Part shown: piece after piece, positions 47,764-57,601 of the stretch
How positions within the stretch are numbered: position 1 is the first letter of the stretch
Layout: each line of letters starts with the position of its first letter
Assembly: GCF_001403635.1 (NCBI RefSeq)
Contig: NZ_LN879467.1
Span: forward strand, 430,769 to 494,768
Length of the DNA stretch: 64,000 nt
Direction: 5' to 3'
Origin: Clostridium massiliamazoniense
GTDB lineage: Bacteria; Bacillota; Clostridia; Clostridiales; Clostridiaceae
Notes under the pieces: model-generated
What the model was told of the DNA's origin: nothing
The model's input: only the letters and a program-made list of their open reading frames with translations
Database searches by the model: none
Translations under genes and position numbers: made by a program

Positions 47764-48582
47764 TTATTTGTTAATGCTACCATTTACATGTACATCCATT
47801 TGTGGATATGGTATATTGATTCCTTCTTCATCAAACTTTAATTTTATATTTTCTAGTAAATCAAATTTAACAGTCCAATAATTTTCTCTTTTGGTCCAAA
47901 CTCTTACAGTGAAATTTAAAGAACTATCCCCTTGTTCACAAACAGCTACAAATGGTTCTGGTTCAGTTAATATTAATCTATGTTCTCTAATTAATTTATA
48001 TAAAATATTTTTAGCCTTTATTAAATCATCCTCATAGCCTATTCCTATAACTAAGTCAACCCTTCTAGTTTCTTTAGTAGAATAATTGATTAAACTTCCA
48101 TTAGAAAGCTTTCCATTAGGAATTAAAACTTCTCGATTATCGGATGTAACAAGATATGTATAAAAAACGCTTATTTTCTCTACAGTTCCTTCATATTCAG
48201 AATTTTTAATATAATCCCCTACCTGAAATGGTCTTAATATTAATATTAATACACCACCTGCAAAGTGAGATAGACTTCCTTGAAGGGCTAGTCCAACAGC
48301 AAGTCCTGCTGATGCCACTGCAGCTGTTAATCCTGCTAAATCAAAGCCTATATACTCTAGTAAAGAAATAATTAATAGAGCCCTCAATACAATTTCCATA
48401 AATGTTTCTAAAAATGATGCTACTGATGGATCAAAGTTTTTACTTTTTAAAACTTTAATAAATCCAACAACAAACTTTCTTATTAATTTCCACCCTACAA
48501 TTAAAAGTACTACAGCTATTCCTATTTTTAATCCACAGGTACTTAACCACTGTAAAAATAGCTTTAAAATATGTTCCTTCAC
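47764..48582 (-). CDS. MscS-family small-conductance mechanosensitive channel
   Basis: 272 aa. Three membrane helices; the pore-lining third helix (LTAAVASAGLAVGLALQGSL) and the following GGVLILILRPFQVGDYI beta-domain are the hallmarks of MscS. Cytosolic domain with LIPNGKLSNGSLINYS and the C-terminal INIPYPQMDVHV barrel. Opens under osmotic downshock. GGAGAA ribosome site; single gene. Confidence 0.93.
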   Translation of the reverse strand: MKEHILKLFLQWLSTCGLKIGIAVVLLIVGWKLIRKFVVGFIKVLKSKNFDPSVASFLETFMEIVLRALLIISLLEYIGFDLAGLTAAVASAGLAVGLALQGSLSHFAGGVLILILRPFQVGDYIKNSEYEGTVEKISVFYTYLVTSDNREVLIPNGKLSNGSLINYSTKETRRVDLVIGIGYEDDLIKAKNILYKLIREHRLILTEPEPFVAVCEQGDSSLNFTVRVWTKRENYWTVKFDLLENIKLKFDEEGINIPYPQMDVHVNGSINK

Positions 48583-48645
48583 TTTACTTCTCCTTTATCA
48601 TTAGTATTTTATTATATATAAGATAACTTATACACTTTATAAATA

Positions 48646-48704
48646 TTATCATCAAATTACACATATATAAAGACTTATTTTTATTATGTGTAATTTGGTG
48701 ATAA
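48646..48704. repeat. Inverted iteron pair
   Basis: TTATCATCAAATTACACA and TGTGTAATTTGGTGATAA face each other, able to form a hairpin; sits just upstream of mscS. Confidence 0.85.
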
Positions 48705-48809
48705 TCTATGTTTATTATTTTCCTCATCTTACACTAGCTTTAGTTAAAGGCTCAAGCAACCTCTTATAACTTATTAGTTATCTATTTTTTATTTCCCTTA
48801 ATAAAGAAA

Positions 48810-48915
48810 ACTTAATCTAGCTGGAGTTTTAGCTCCATCTCAATACTTAAGTGCAATTATCTAGAAATATGAGTCTGTAATATATTTACTTATAGAGTAT
48901 AGGAATATTATAGCT
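48810..48915 (+). repeat. Dispersed palindromic element, copy 4
   Basis: CTTAATCTAGCTGGAGTTTTAGCTCCA, then TTATCTAGAAATATG and a TATAGAGTATAGGAATATTA end. Confidence 0.6.
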
Positions 48916-49652
48916 TTTAGCTCTTAGGTAAATTCTCTTAAATTCTTATTAATCTAATAAAAAATTTATAGAGACTTTATATTAGATTAAATTTTATTTA
49001 TTTTTATATAGTCATTGAAATATTCTAGTAAATCTTTTATTTGTTTTTTTAAATTATTTAGAATTAAATCTCATTGTATAAAAAATATTATCACCAGATT
49101 ACACAATGCTTTTCATTATTTCTTAGATTTCTATAAAAATTAAATAAAATATTTTTGATGAACTAGTTATTATTCCTCACTTATAACAAATTATCACCAA
49201 TTTACACAAACAAGTTTAATTTAAATAGCTATATCTATAAAAAAATAAGTTTAGCACCATTTAACACACATACTTAAATATAATTATAAATATAATTATA
49301 TTTAGCTCTGATTACTTTATTAATAACTAGTTTTAAAAATACTCCAATCTTCTTAAAGTTGAAATAAACAAATATAGTTCTTAAATAGCCTTATCTCCCA
49401 TTTAGATAAATCTTTAAACTTGACTTGGATAAGCCTTACTTTATATCATAAAGTCCTTATATGCCCCTTAAATCATTATTATTTTCAAATATTCTCTAAA
49501 TCTAGTTATCCCATTTTCTATTGTGCTGTGTAATCTGGTGAAAATTTTAATCCCAAGTGTAAACTCAAGAAAAAATACTCATTTTATATTCTGCTGTGTA
49601 ATTTGGTGAAAATTTTAATAACAATAAAAAGGCTTAAAAATAAGCCCTTTTA

Positions 49653-50981
49653 TTAATCTTTATTAAAATATTTCTCATCAATATTTGAATACGGCTCAAT
49701 AAGACCTTTTAATACATAGCCTTTAGCCTCAGCTTCATTCTTTAAAGTTTTTTTCCTTAGTTTATCATCAACTAATCTTAATAAAGCTTGATAATAATTA
49801 AATTTATGCATTTTAAAATGCTTTTTAAGTGTTTGATTAGTTACACCATAATGATGAAGCTTATTTAAAACTTCCTCATACTCATTATATTTTTCTAGTA
49901 AATTTTCTTCTTCTATTTCAGAATCATTTTCAATATAAAGTTCTTTAGGGAAGAATAAAGTAACACCTTCCTTTGATTTTTCATAATTACTTATAAACCC
50001 AACCTCTAATAACTCATTAAGAGCTGACATAAGTCTTTTTTTCCTATAATAGTCACTTTTTTCATCAGTTAATGGTATTCTGTTATACAAAGTTTCATAC
50101 TTTAAATACATTTCCGTTCTATTGTTTCTCCATTTATTAAGAATTAAGAAAACTTTCTTAGTTATTCCACCTTTTAACTTTTGTCTTAAAGATTTACTAC
50201 TTAGCTTTGCATTTCCAAAAAATAAGTTTTTTATAAAGAACTTATCGATTTTCACTGAACATTTATCACTAATAGAATTTGGATCAACTTTAAATTTATG
50301 CTCTCCATTTTTTTTATAAACATATTCACCATTTTCATCTATTACAGGAATATATTTATAACCACTATATCCATCTAAAATTCCTATCTGGAAAGTTGCG
50401 TCTATAATATATTCTTTCTTTATAGGATTATAAAGTCCTCCTTGCCCTGTATTCCATAATTTACTTTGAACAAGTATTTGTATAGCTTTAAACAATTGCT
50501 CCTGTATGGTCTTAGAATAACTCTTATACCCCATCTCTCTGGCTAATTGTCTATAAGTAAAATAAACAGTATTATCAATATCATCCAAATAAGATATATC
50601 ATCTAAAGTATTTATTTTTTCTGAAATATCAACTTCATCATTTATTTTTTTTATAGCTTTTCCTATAGTACTAATTTTATTATCATTGCTCGCTATGTAT
50701 AATCTAAATAATGCCAATAAAACATCATAACAATACTCATTAGGAACACCATATTCTGCATGCCCTAAAACTTTTAAAGCTCGTTCTTTTCCTTCACTAC
50801 TTTCCCAGTTATATGTTATAGATGAAATAACATTCCCTTTTTTCGGCTTATAATAATAAATAAACGGCAAATCTATAAGGTTATTTTCAATATAATCTTC
50901 ATCAACCTTAACAACAATGGTTTGAGGTTTCATCTCTACAACTTCACTCTTCATCCCTTTAATTTCAAGGCTTTTACCCAC
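49653..50981 (-). CDS. Plasmid-type replication initiator
   Basis: 442 aa from GTG 50981; AGGAG lies 10 bases upstream. Soluble, basic, two-domain protein: middle part with helical/wing-like segments (TVYFTYRQLAREMGYKSYS; KLSSKSLRQKLKGGITKKV) and a C-terminal helical tail (LLRLVDDKLRKKTLKNEAEA ... GYVLKGL) typical of iteron-binding Rep proteins. Annotated by context: an iteron array (51186-51300), two perfect DnaA boxes and an AT-rich zone lie upstream. No partner par or mobilisation genes nearby. It could be a relic or a domesticated initiator acting as DNA-binding regulator. Exact Rep family not established. Confidence 0.72.
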   Translation of the reverse strand: MGKSLEIKGMKSEVVEMKPQTIVVKVDEDYIENNLIDLPFIYYYKPKKGNVISSITYNWESSEGKERALKVLGHAEYGVPNEYCYDVLLALFRLYIASNDNKISTIGKAIKKINDEVDISEKINTLDDISYLDDIDNTVYFTYRQLAREMGYKSYSKTIQEQLFKAIQILVQSKLWNTGQGGLYNPIKKEYIIDATFQIGILDGYSGYKYIPVIDENGEYVYKKNGEHKFKVDPNSISDKCSVKIDKFFIKNLFFGNAKLSSKSLRQKLKGGITKKVFLILNKWRNNRTEMYLKYETLYNRIPLTDEKSDYYRKKRLMSALNELLEVGFISNYEKSKEGVTLFFPKELYIENDSEIEEENLLEKYNEYEEVLNKLHHYGVTNQTLKKHFKMHKFNYYQALLRLVDDKLRKKTLKNEAEAKGYVLKGLIEPYSNIDEKYFNKD

Positions 50982-51074
50982 TTATCCACAACTCCTTTTT
51001 TATTAGCATACTCTATTTAACCATCCTGTGTAATTTGATGATAAAAAAAAGCTTATTTTTAAAAGTTATCCACA
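50982..51074 (-). promoter_or_regulatory. DnaA boxes next to the rep start
   Basis: Two perfect TTATCCACA boxes: 50982-50990, overlapping the rep ribosome-site/start region, and 51066-51074. Near-matches lie at about 51150 (reverse) and 51245. An iteron at 51027-51044 lies between the two. Confidence 0.82.
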
Positions 51075-51118
51075 GGTAACACAATGCTATAAAGCAAGTA
51101 TTATCAACACTTTACACA
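51027..51118. repeat. Rep-proximal iterons
   Basis: TGTGTAATTTGATGATAA (51027-51044) and, in reverse, TTATCAACACTTTACACA (51101-51118) flank the second DnaA box. Confidence 0.8.
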
Positions 51119-51185
51119 TAAATTTTAATTACAAATAATATCTAACCTGTGGATATGTCTCTTTTTTTTCATTATATCATAAAAA

Positions 51186-51300
51186 TGTGTAAGATGGTGA
51201 AAGCCCTTGTGTAAGTTCATGACCAAAAATGTGTAAGCTCATGGTAATCCACAGGGGCCTTTGTGTAAATTCATGATAAAAAGTGTGTAAAACCATGAAA
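51186..51300 (+). repeat. Five-copy iteron array upstream of rep
   Basis: Direct TGTGTAA(G/A)(N)TCATGATAA-like copies begin at 51186, 51208, 51230, 51262 and 51284: spacings 22, 22, 32 and 22 bp, close to whole helical turns. This phasing is the classic arrangement of iteron plasmid origins. Confidence 0.85.
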
Positions 51301-51339
51301 AAAAAACCTCTCTATGTCGCATCCTTACTCACTTAAGCT

Positions 51340-51420
51340 TTCCTATAAGCTTTTTATAAGCAAAGCTTATATAAGCTCTTTATAAGCATTAAAAAGATAA
51401 GCACTCTAAATGTGCTAAAT
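51340..51420. other. AT-rich TATAAGC repeats, possible unwinding element
   Basis: Five or so copies of TATAAGC/GCTTATA in 60 bp (TATAAGCTTTTTATAAGC, AAGCTTATATAAGCTC) next to the iterons. Fits a DNA unwinding element. Confidence 0.5.
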
Positions 51421-51778
51421 TCATATAAAAAAATTTTTTCTTCACCTTACACCTATAAAAATTTTCACTAAATCTATTAAACCTATGTGTAAATTCAATC
51501 TAAATATAAAAATATTCTAACTTAAGAATATTTTTAAGTTTTTAGAAAGGTTAGTTCTTACTATTAATTCCTTATTGATAAGTAAAACCATTAAGAAAGT
51601 AATATTCCTATTTAAATCAAATATAAGCCCTTTAGAGAGTCTTTTCTTTTAAAAGTATATTTACCTATAAAAATAAATAAAAATCATTTTAAGAGCTCTA
51701 TGAAGCTTATATGAATATTTAATTAATAATTTTTTACCTAATAAACAGTGTTTGTAATAAGTTAATATTTTATCTAAT

Positions 51779-52075
51779 AGCTAGATGCTGTAATATTCCT
51801 ATTTTCTATAAGTAGTACATAAATAGTCTTATGCTCCTAGATAAGGATCACTAAGCATTCAGATGGAGTAAAAACTCCACCTGAGTTAAATCTATGGTTA
51901 TAAAGCTAAGATAAATAAAAATGTTCTTAGATAAGGGTTACTAAAATTTAGTTATAGTTGAAACTTTATCTAAATCAAATCTCAGAGTGCCTGATAACTA
52001 GTACCTATAATATCTCAACTTTCTATAGACTAGAAATAAGCAGACATGAGACTCTGGATATGGAACATTAGAATT
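51779..52075 (-). repeat. Dispersed palindromic element, copies 5 and 5b
   Basis: 51779-51900 has AGCATTCAGATGGAGTAAAAACTCCACCTGAGTT, a strong hairpin; a degenerate second copy lies at 51910-52075. Confidence 0.65.
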
Positions 52076-52139
52076 TACATAGACTTAAAATTATACGTAA
52101 ATTAAGTCTTGGCTTATACAAATTATTAATTAAAATTTA

Positions 52140-52930
52140 ATTAAACAAATAATTTTGTAAATGAAAGTGTAAACAAATTTATCTACAAAATAAATTTATA
52201 ATAATAACTTTAATGGCATTGTTATTATATTTGATCAATAAAAAAGTTACAAATTTGTTTAAGAAAATGTAATCTATTATGTAAACATAATTTGAAATTT
52301 ATATTTTTATAAGTAATGCAAAACTACAAATGTAAGTACTTACGTTTATGTTTACACATATGTAATCAAAAATACAATAAAATAATTATTTAAAAGAAAA
52401 GTTATTCCTTTTATAGAAATTTAAAAAAAGAAAATATTATTATAAATATTACTTTTAGTTATATTAAACAAATTTTAAAACATAAATGTTTACATAAATG
52501 TAAATGTAATTATAATTAATATCTGTGTAATTTAGTGATAATAAGCATTGAAGTAATACTGATGTGTAATTTAGTGATAATAATATTAAAGAAATAAATT
52601 TGATATCTAAAATTTGAAAATTATAGAAAATTAGTATTAAAAATATAAAAATATATAATAAATTAGCAATAAACAATTATGTAAACAATTATGATTACAA
52701 TATTTGAATAATTTTAAGTATATTTATTTATTAAATATACTGTTTGAAAATCAATAATTATTATTAAAATAATATCATGGACTTACACATATATTTTCAC
52801 TGAATTACACTTAATATTAAAAATTTATATTATTATATTTAAGTATAATTTATTAATCATAAGAAGATTTGTATACATATATAAACATTTACGTTTACAT
52901 AATCATTTACATATAATATTGCTAAATGAC
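52140..52930. repeat. GTAAAC-motif cluster 2 with iterons
   Basis: About eight GTAAAC/GTTTAC copies (for instance near 52170, 52293, 52345, 52490, 52683 and 52885-52905), plus iterons at 52524-52541, 52563-52580 and about 52794-52811. The whole 50982-53201 stretch holds no convincing gene. Confidence 0.6.
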
Positions 52931-53201
52931 TAATAAATTTAATTGATGTGTTACTTCAAGTTAAAGAGGAATATTATCATATTTTTAGACTAATTTCACT
53001 CAAAAAATTGCAAGAAGGCTTCTACTTCTAAACGTAAATAAAGTATAAGTAGAATTGTTTATAGGGGACTCAAATAGCAGCTATTTTATTCCATTTAAAA
53101 TTTAAGGAAAAATTAAAAATTAGTTTTTAAGGAAATTTTACATTATATGATATAATTTTCTTGATATTGTATATTTATTTTTAAAAAGGATTTAGATTTT
53201 A

Positions 53202-53978
53202 ATGAAAAAAACATTAATTATATTACCTATTGTATCTAATATAATCTTATTTCTTAGAGTTATATTAATAGAATATAATGAAGATCTTTATAAACTTAGA
53301 ATAAGTGATATTATAATTTGGTTAATTATAACATTATGTAGTTATTTTATATTCTCCAAGGGAGAGAAGGAAAAGCATTTCTCTAGCTTATTTAATGATA
53401 TTAATAGATTAGAAAGCCATAATCATAATTTAATTAAGGAAAATAATCAATATCAAAGATTAATTAATATGTATATGAAGGACTTGTCCAAAAATAATAA
53501 AAAAGAACTTAATGAAAAATACAATTTTATAGATGTTAACACTGGATTAATAGCATTAAATAGTCTTTTAAATTCTAAATACTTCATTGCAAAAAGTTAT
53601 AATATAAATATTAATTACAATATTATAGATAAATTAGATAGTAAAAGTAATATTAAGACATCAGATATATGCTCTATTATAGGGAATTTATTAGATAATG
53701 CTATCTATTACAATAAAGATTATGAACAAAAAAATATTAATTTATACATAGAAAACAAAGAAAATTTAAAAATTATTGTGGAAAATTCAGTTGGATATAT
53801 TTCATCTTCTGTAATATCAAAAATTTTTTGTAAGGGCTTTACCACTAAGGGACAAGATGGCGATGGAATGGGTTTATATATAGTAAAATCTATAGTTGAT
53901 AGTTATAAGGGGACGGTTAGACTTAGTAATGAAAATAATTTTTTGAAGTTTATTATTGAATTACCATTAAAGAATTAA
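53202..53978 (+). CDS. GHKL sensor histidine kinase
   Basis: 258 aa. Two membrane helices (about 5-55), a charged dimerisation helix (FNDINRLESHNHNLIKEN, candidate phospho-His), then an ATPase domain with N-box IIGNLLDNAIYY and G-box GQDGDGMGLYIVKSIV. Short for a kinase, Spo0B/AgrC-type style. No response regulator follows it directly; the nearest is at 55125. Weak ribosome site (AAAAGGATTT). Confidence 0.75.
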   Translation: MKKTLIILPIVSNIILFLRVILIEYNEDLYKLRISDIIIWLIITLCSYFIFSKGEKEKHFSSLFNDINRLESHNHNLIKENNQYQRLINMYMKDLSKNNKKELNEKYNFIDVNTGLIALNSLLNSKYFIAKSYNININYNIIDKLDSKSNIKTSDICSIIGNLLDNAIYYNKDYEQKNINLYIENKENLKIIVENSVGYISSSVISKIFCKGFTTKGQDGDGMGLYIVKSIVDSYKGTVRLSNENNFLKFIIELPLKN

Positions 53979-54281
53979 GGGCTATGATTATTAATTTTTT
54001 GAAAAGATACTTTTACATAGAAATAGGACAAGTAAAGATATAATTTGTTTAGTTAATGATTAGTACCCGTAATGCTCAAAGTTTTCAAAAGCTAGAGGTA
54101 CAAATATATATCTCTAGATAAGGAGCACTAAAATTCAGATAGAGATAAAACTCTATCTGAATTAAGTTTTAGCCTATATTTAAGACAATTAAGTTGATTA
54201 AATGTATTTTTTAGGGGATATGTCTTAAAGAAAGCTTAGGAGCGCAGTATTATTTAATTAATTAAAGGAGGGGATTAAATT
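53979..54281. other. Intergenic region
   Basis: Holds palindromic element copy 6 (54055-54178, reverse orientation). The rest is a short leader for the next kinase. Confidence 0.5.
54055..54178 (-). repeat. Dispersed palindromic element, copy 6
   Basis: AAATTCAGATAGAG-ATAAAA-CTCTATCTGAATT hairpin preceded by TCTCTAGATAAGGAGCACTA. Confidence 0.72.
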
Positions 54282-55109
54282 GTGAGATTAGCTAAAGGTA
54301 CTTTGATTGTTAATATAGCTTTTTTGATTCTATTAATTTTTTCTATTAAGAATAATACGATTACAGGAATTAGCCTCCTTGTAATAGTTTTTTTTATAGC
54401 ATTTAATGGTGTTATATCAGTAATAGGATTTTATAAAGCAGTTTTGTTATCTAGAGAAAAAGAACTTAGGGATAATATAAAAAATTTAGAAATTTTAAAT
54501 AGCAGATTAAGGGGACAAAGGCACGAGGCTTTGAATCATATACAAATACTTAATGGATTAATAGAGCTTGGTGAATTTGATGAAGCTAGAAAATATATAT
54601 CACCTTTATTTGAAGATATAGCTGAAATGAAAAGAGGAATAAAAAGTGGAATAGGTAGATTAGATGCCTTTATACTAGGTGAAATAACTAAGGCTAAGGA
54701 GCGAAATATAGAATTTAGGATAAATATAAATAACGCCTTAAAGGAAATTATAATTCCAGAAATAGATTTATGTTCTATGTTTAAAGAATGTTTAGAGAAT
54801 TCATATCTTTCATTAAGTTCAAGCGAGCCAGGGAGAATAAATATTGATAGTAGAATTGATGAAAAAGATAATAGTTTTATAATAAGGTTTCATGACAATG
54901 GAAGAGAATTACCTAAATCTATTAAAAATGAAATGAATATTATAAAGTTAACAAGAGCTTACAAAGAAAGTATTAGAAAAGGATATGGATTCAAGTACTG
55001 TAGAAATACATTAAACTCACTGGGAGGTCGTATAAGGTATGGATACTATAATGGTAATATTATAGAGCTAGTTATTCCAAATGCAACTTTAGAAGAGCAA
55101 AAATATTAA
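54282..55109 (+). CDS. Spo0B-type sensor histidine kinase
   Basis: 275 aa. Two N-terminal membrane helices, then the phosphoacceptor block LRGQRHEALNHIQILNGLIE typical of Spo0B/CitA/DcuS-type kinases. The ATP-binding domain is degenerate: FKECLENSYLS instead of a DNA-type N-box, and GYGFKYCRNTLNSLGG for the G2 box. TTG/ATG choice: the usual start is at a GTG (54282) after GGAGGGG. It forms an operon with the LytTR regulator 15 bp downstream. Confidence 0.78.
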   Translation: MRLAKGTLIVNIAFLILLIFSIKNNTITGISLLVIVFFIAFNGVISVIGFYKAVLLSREKELRDNIKNLEILNSRLRGQRHEALNHIQILNGLIELGEFDEARKYISPLFEDIAEMKRGIKSGIGRLDAFILGEITKAKERNIEFRININNALKEIIIPEIDLCSMFKECLENSYLSLSSSEPGRINIDSRIDEKDNSFIIRFHDNGRELPKSIKNEMNIIKLTRAYKESIRKGYGFKYCRNTLNSLGGRIRYGYYNGNIIELVIPNATLEEQKY

Positions 55110-55124
55110 TTTGGAGGATATTAA

Positions 55125-55841
55125 ATGATAAAGGTATTAATAGTTGATGATGAGCCAGGAATGAGAGTTCTCTTAAGAAAAATAATAAATAAAGTTGATG
55201 GCTTTGAGATTGTTGATGAAGCTGAAAGTGGAGAAAAAGCATTAGAAATAATTATAGATAAGAATATTGATTTAGTATTTTTAGATGTAGAGATGGGAGA
55301 TTTAAATGGAGTTGATACAGCTAAAAGTCTAATGGCTATAAAGCAAAATATAAAGGTAATATTTGCTACAGCACATGGAGAATATATGGGATCAGCTTTT
55401 GAAGTTTATGCCTATGATTATTTATTAAAACCCTTTAGAGTAGATAGAGTATTTAGAACTTTAGATAAATTTAAAAAAGAATATGATGAATATTTCTATA
55501 AAAAAGAGAGATATTCAGAGAAAATAATGATAAAAAATAAAGAATCTAATAAGATTATAAACAAGAAGGATATTGTATTTATTAGTCGTGAAAATGGAGA
55601 AACAGTAATCTATACTAATGATGAAAAGCACAAAACATCAATGACCTTAAATGATTTAGAGATAAAAATGGATCATAATGATTTTCTAAGAGTTCATAAA
55701 TCTTATATAGTGAATAAAAATAAAATAAAGGAAATATACCCTTATGGAAGATGGACTTATGTAATTAAATTCTATAATTTGGAAGAAGATGCTTTGATGA
55801 CACAAAGTAAATATGAAGTTTTAAAGGAAGAATTTAAATGA
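55125..55841 (+). CDS. LytTR-family response regulator
   Basis: 238 aa. REC domain (VDDEPGMRVLLRKI, phospho-Asp in VFLDVEMGDLNG, conserved Lys in YDYLLKPF) and a C-terminal LytTR DNA-binding domain (FLRVHKSYIVNKNKIKEI). LytTR regulators control cell-wall, bacteriocin, quorum or virulence genes. Operon with the kinase upstream and the 109-aa membrane protein downstream (ATGA overlap). Confidence 0.93.
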   Translation: MIKVLIVDDEPGMRVLLRKIINKVDGFEIVDEAESGEKALEIIIDKNIDLVFLDVEMGDLNGVDTAKSLMAIKQNIKVIFATAHGEYMGSAFEVYAYDYLLKPFRVDRVFRTLDKFKKEYDEYFYKKERYSEKIMIKNKESNKIINKKDIVFISRENGETVIYTNDEKHKTSMTLNDLEIKMDHNDFLRVHKSYIVNKNKIKEIYPYGRWTYVIKFYNLEEDALMTQSKYEVLKEEFK

Positions 55842-56167
55842 ATACAGATAAAATAGTACTTTTATTTATTAATGTATTTCTAGCAATAATATTTTTCTAT
55901 AGAGCTTATGATGTAGCTATAAATAATAATTTTTTTTATTATAGTTATAGTAAAAAAATTCTAAAATTAAAAGAAAGTAAAAAAGTTTTAGGTGAAAAAT
56001 TAGGATTAGTTTTTTTAATATGGGGTTTTTCTTTTTTTATCTCACCTATATATATTTTTAGGGATGACTATACTTTAGGAATTTATATAATTTTACTTTT
56101 TTTAATATCAATAGGAGCAATAATAAGTATAAAAATTATATTAAAGAAGTATTTACTTGGAGAATAG
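55838..56167 (+). CDS. Three-helix membrane protein of the LytTR operon
   Basis: 109 aa, three hydrophobic segments, start overlapping the LytTR stop (ATGA). Unknown family. Its coupling suggests a sensor or modulator linked to the kinase, but nothing in the sequence fixes that. Confidence 0.62.
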   Translation: MNTDKIVLLFINVFLAIIFFYRAYDVAINNNFFYYSYSKKILKLKESKKVLGEKLGLVFLIWGFSFFISPIYIFRDDYTLGIYIILLFLISIGAIISIKIILKKYLLGE

Positions 56168-56215
56168 TTGATATAAGACTTCCTTGTAAAAGTGCAAATA
56201 TGAAATTTATTTCAT

Positions 56216-56338
56216 AGCTAGAAACTGTAATACTCCTATCTTCTATAAATAGGAGATAAACAGCTTCACGTTTCTAGATAAGGAATACTAAGCATTCAGA
56301 GGGAGTTAAAACTCCACTTGAATTAAGTCTACGTTTAT
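56216..56338 (-). repeat. Dispersed palindromic element, copy 7
   Basis: Complete copy. Right hairpin CTCCTAT / ATAGGAG (about 56231-56255) and left hairpin TTCAGAGGGAGTT / AACTCCACTTGAA. A reference copy for the family. The remaining part of this gap has GTAAAC-type motifs at about 56418-56455. Confidence 0.78.
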
Positions 56339-56482
56339 TTAAATTAATTGTAAGAGGAATAAATGGTTACTTCATATAGATAAGTACAGAACAAATAAGA
56401 TATTTACACATAAGTAAATGCAAACACAAACAAAAATGTAAACATTGATATTTATATAATAATTTTAAAGGAGAGATATATT

Positions 56483-56812
56483 ATGTTATTTACAGGATAC
56501 CTTCCAGTAATAATTGTTAAGGTTAAAAATAAAACTAATGAGGTTATTGAAAGGATAAATATAATTTATGATGGATGTAAATATAAAGCACCAGCAATAA
56601 AAAAAATTAAACCAAATGAGAGAAAACAAGTCCCTATTGCAACAGTAAATTTAGGTAGACCTGTAGATTTAAAAATATTTATAAATGAAGGTTTAAAATA
56701 TGTAATAAAGAAAAATGTTAAAAATAATGACAAATATAATTTAGAAGTTATTATAAGTAAAGTAGATAATAATGGAGCATTGGAGTTCACTTCAGAAATA
56801 GAAAAGGAATAG
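56483..56812 (+). CDS. Small basic protein, unknown
   Basis: 109 aa. No signal peptide or membrane segment apart from a short hydrophobic start. Lys/Ile/Asn-rich, beta-strand pattern (PVIIVKVKNKTNEVIERI ... KVDNNGALEFTSEIEKE), perhaps an Ig-like fold. AGGAGA ribosome site. Followed 83 bp later by a small lipoprotein gene. Confidence 0.6.
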   Translation: MLFTGYLPVIIVKVKNKTNEVIERINIIYDGCKYKAPAIKKIKPNERKQVPIATVNLGRPVDLKIFINEGLKYVIKKNVKNNDKYNLEVIISKVDNNGALEFTSEIEKE

Positions 56813-56895
56813 GTATAAAAAGTAGAAATAATTGTGTTTACGTATACAAAAATGTTTACAAAAGCACAATTAATTTTGTTGAGGGGTTTATAGCA

Positions 56896-57027
56896 ATGAG
56901 AAAATTAGGAGTTATATTGGCTACAGTAGTTATTACTATTGGAACTTTCATTGGGTGTGAGAATAAAAATTTAATAGAGGTTGAAGGATATTTTTGGAAA
57001 ATGACAAAGGAAGATAAAGAAATCTAG
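56896..57027 (+). CDS. 43-aa lipoprotein
   Basis: Start ATG with GAGGGG about 9 bases upstream. Signal peptide MRKLGVILATVVITIGTFIG and lipobox Cys at 21, followed by a 22-residue acidic/lysine-rich mature peptide. Probably membrane-anchored. Family unknown. Possibly co-transcribed with the gene at 56483. Confidence 0.62.
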   Translation: MRKLGVILATVVITIGTFIGCENKNLIEVEGYFWKMTKEDKEI

Positions 57028-57601
57028 GACCATCTCTAAAAGTATTCCTATTTAGAGATGGTCTTTTCAGTTTATAGATAGGAGCTCTGTAATACTTCTA
57101 TCTTCTATAAATAGGATATTATCCACTTTACTCTTCTAGATAAGGAGCACTACCTATTCAGATGGAGTCAAAGTCCTATTTGAATTAAGTCTATGTTTAA
57201 AGTGAATAACAGTCTCTAAACTTACTTATATTTTCTTTACAGATAAGTCTACGTTTATTATAGTAAATTGAAAATCTCTAGTTATTAAATAAAAAAATTT
57301 TACTATAAAGAAGATCATTTTTTAGGATAAGAAAGATGAAAATTTGACTATATATAAAGGATAAGATGATATTACAAATAACTATATATACACAAACAAA
57401 ATCATAAACGTAAACAAAAAACAAAAATGTAATTATTAATGTTTACATTTTTGTTTTCTTATGATGAATTTTAAATTTTATGGCTATGTTTCATATTAAT
57501 TATGAATGATTTTGTTTTATAATGATGTGTAAATAGGTATAACAAAAAGGATGTCCATATGGGCATCCTTTTAAATCGAAATATTTTAAGCTTGTTCATC
57601 G
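57028..57601. other. Intergenic region with repeat and hairpins
   Basis: Hairpin GACCATCTCTAAAAG / TTAGAGATGGTC at 57028-57063 (lipoprotein terminator), palindromic element copy 8 (57074-57205), GTAAAC-type motifs (about 57400-57460), and the terminator AAAAGGATG / CATCCTTTT at 57545-57572. Confidence 0.6.
57074..57205 (-). repeat. Dispersed palindromic element, copy 8
   Basis: TCTTCTAGATAAGGAGCACTA and CTATTCAGATGGAGTCAAAGTCCTATTTGAATT; a perfect 6-base TTCAGA-type core with a mutated arm. Confidence 0.65.

Larger units (their letters stand above)
48583..49652. other. Gene-free region with scattered rep iterons
   Basis: 1.07 kb. Contains the inverted iteron pair 48646-48663 / 48687-48704, a palindromic element (48810-48915), and single iterons at 49088-49105, 49191-49208, 49251-49268, 49527-49544 and 49595-49612. 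No supportable ORF. Confidence 0.8.

Noticed and set aside
52464-52676. 70-aa minus-strand ORF
   Set aside because: It lies over GTAAAC motifs and iterons, has no ribosome site and a composition typical of AT-rich noise.
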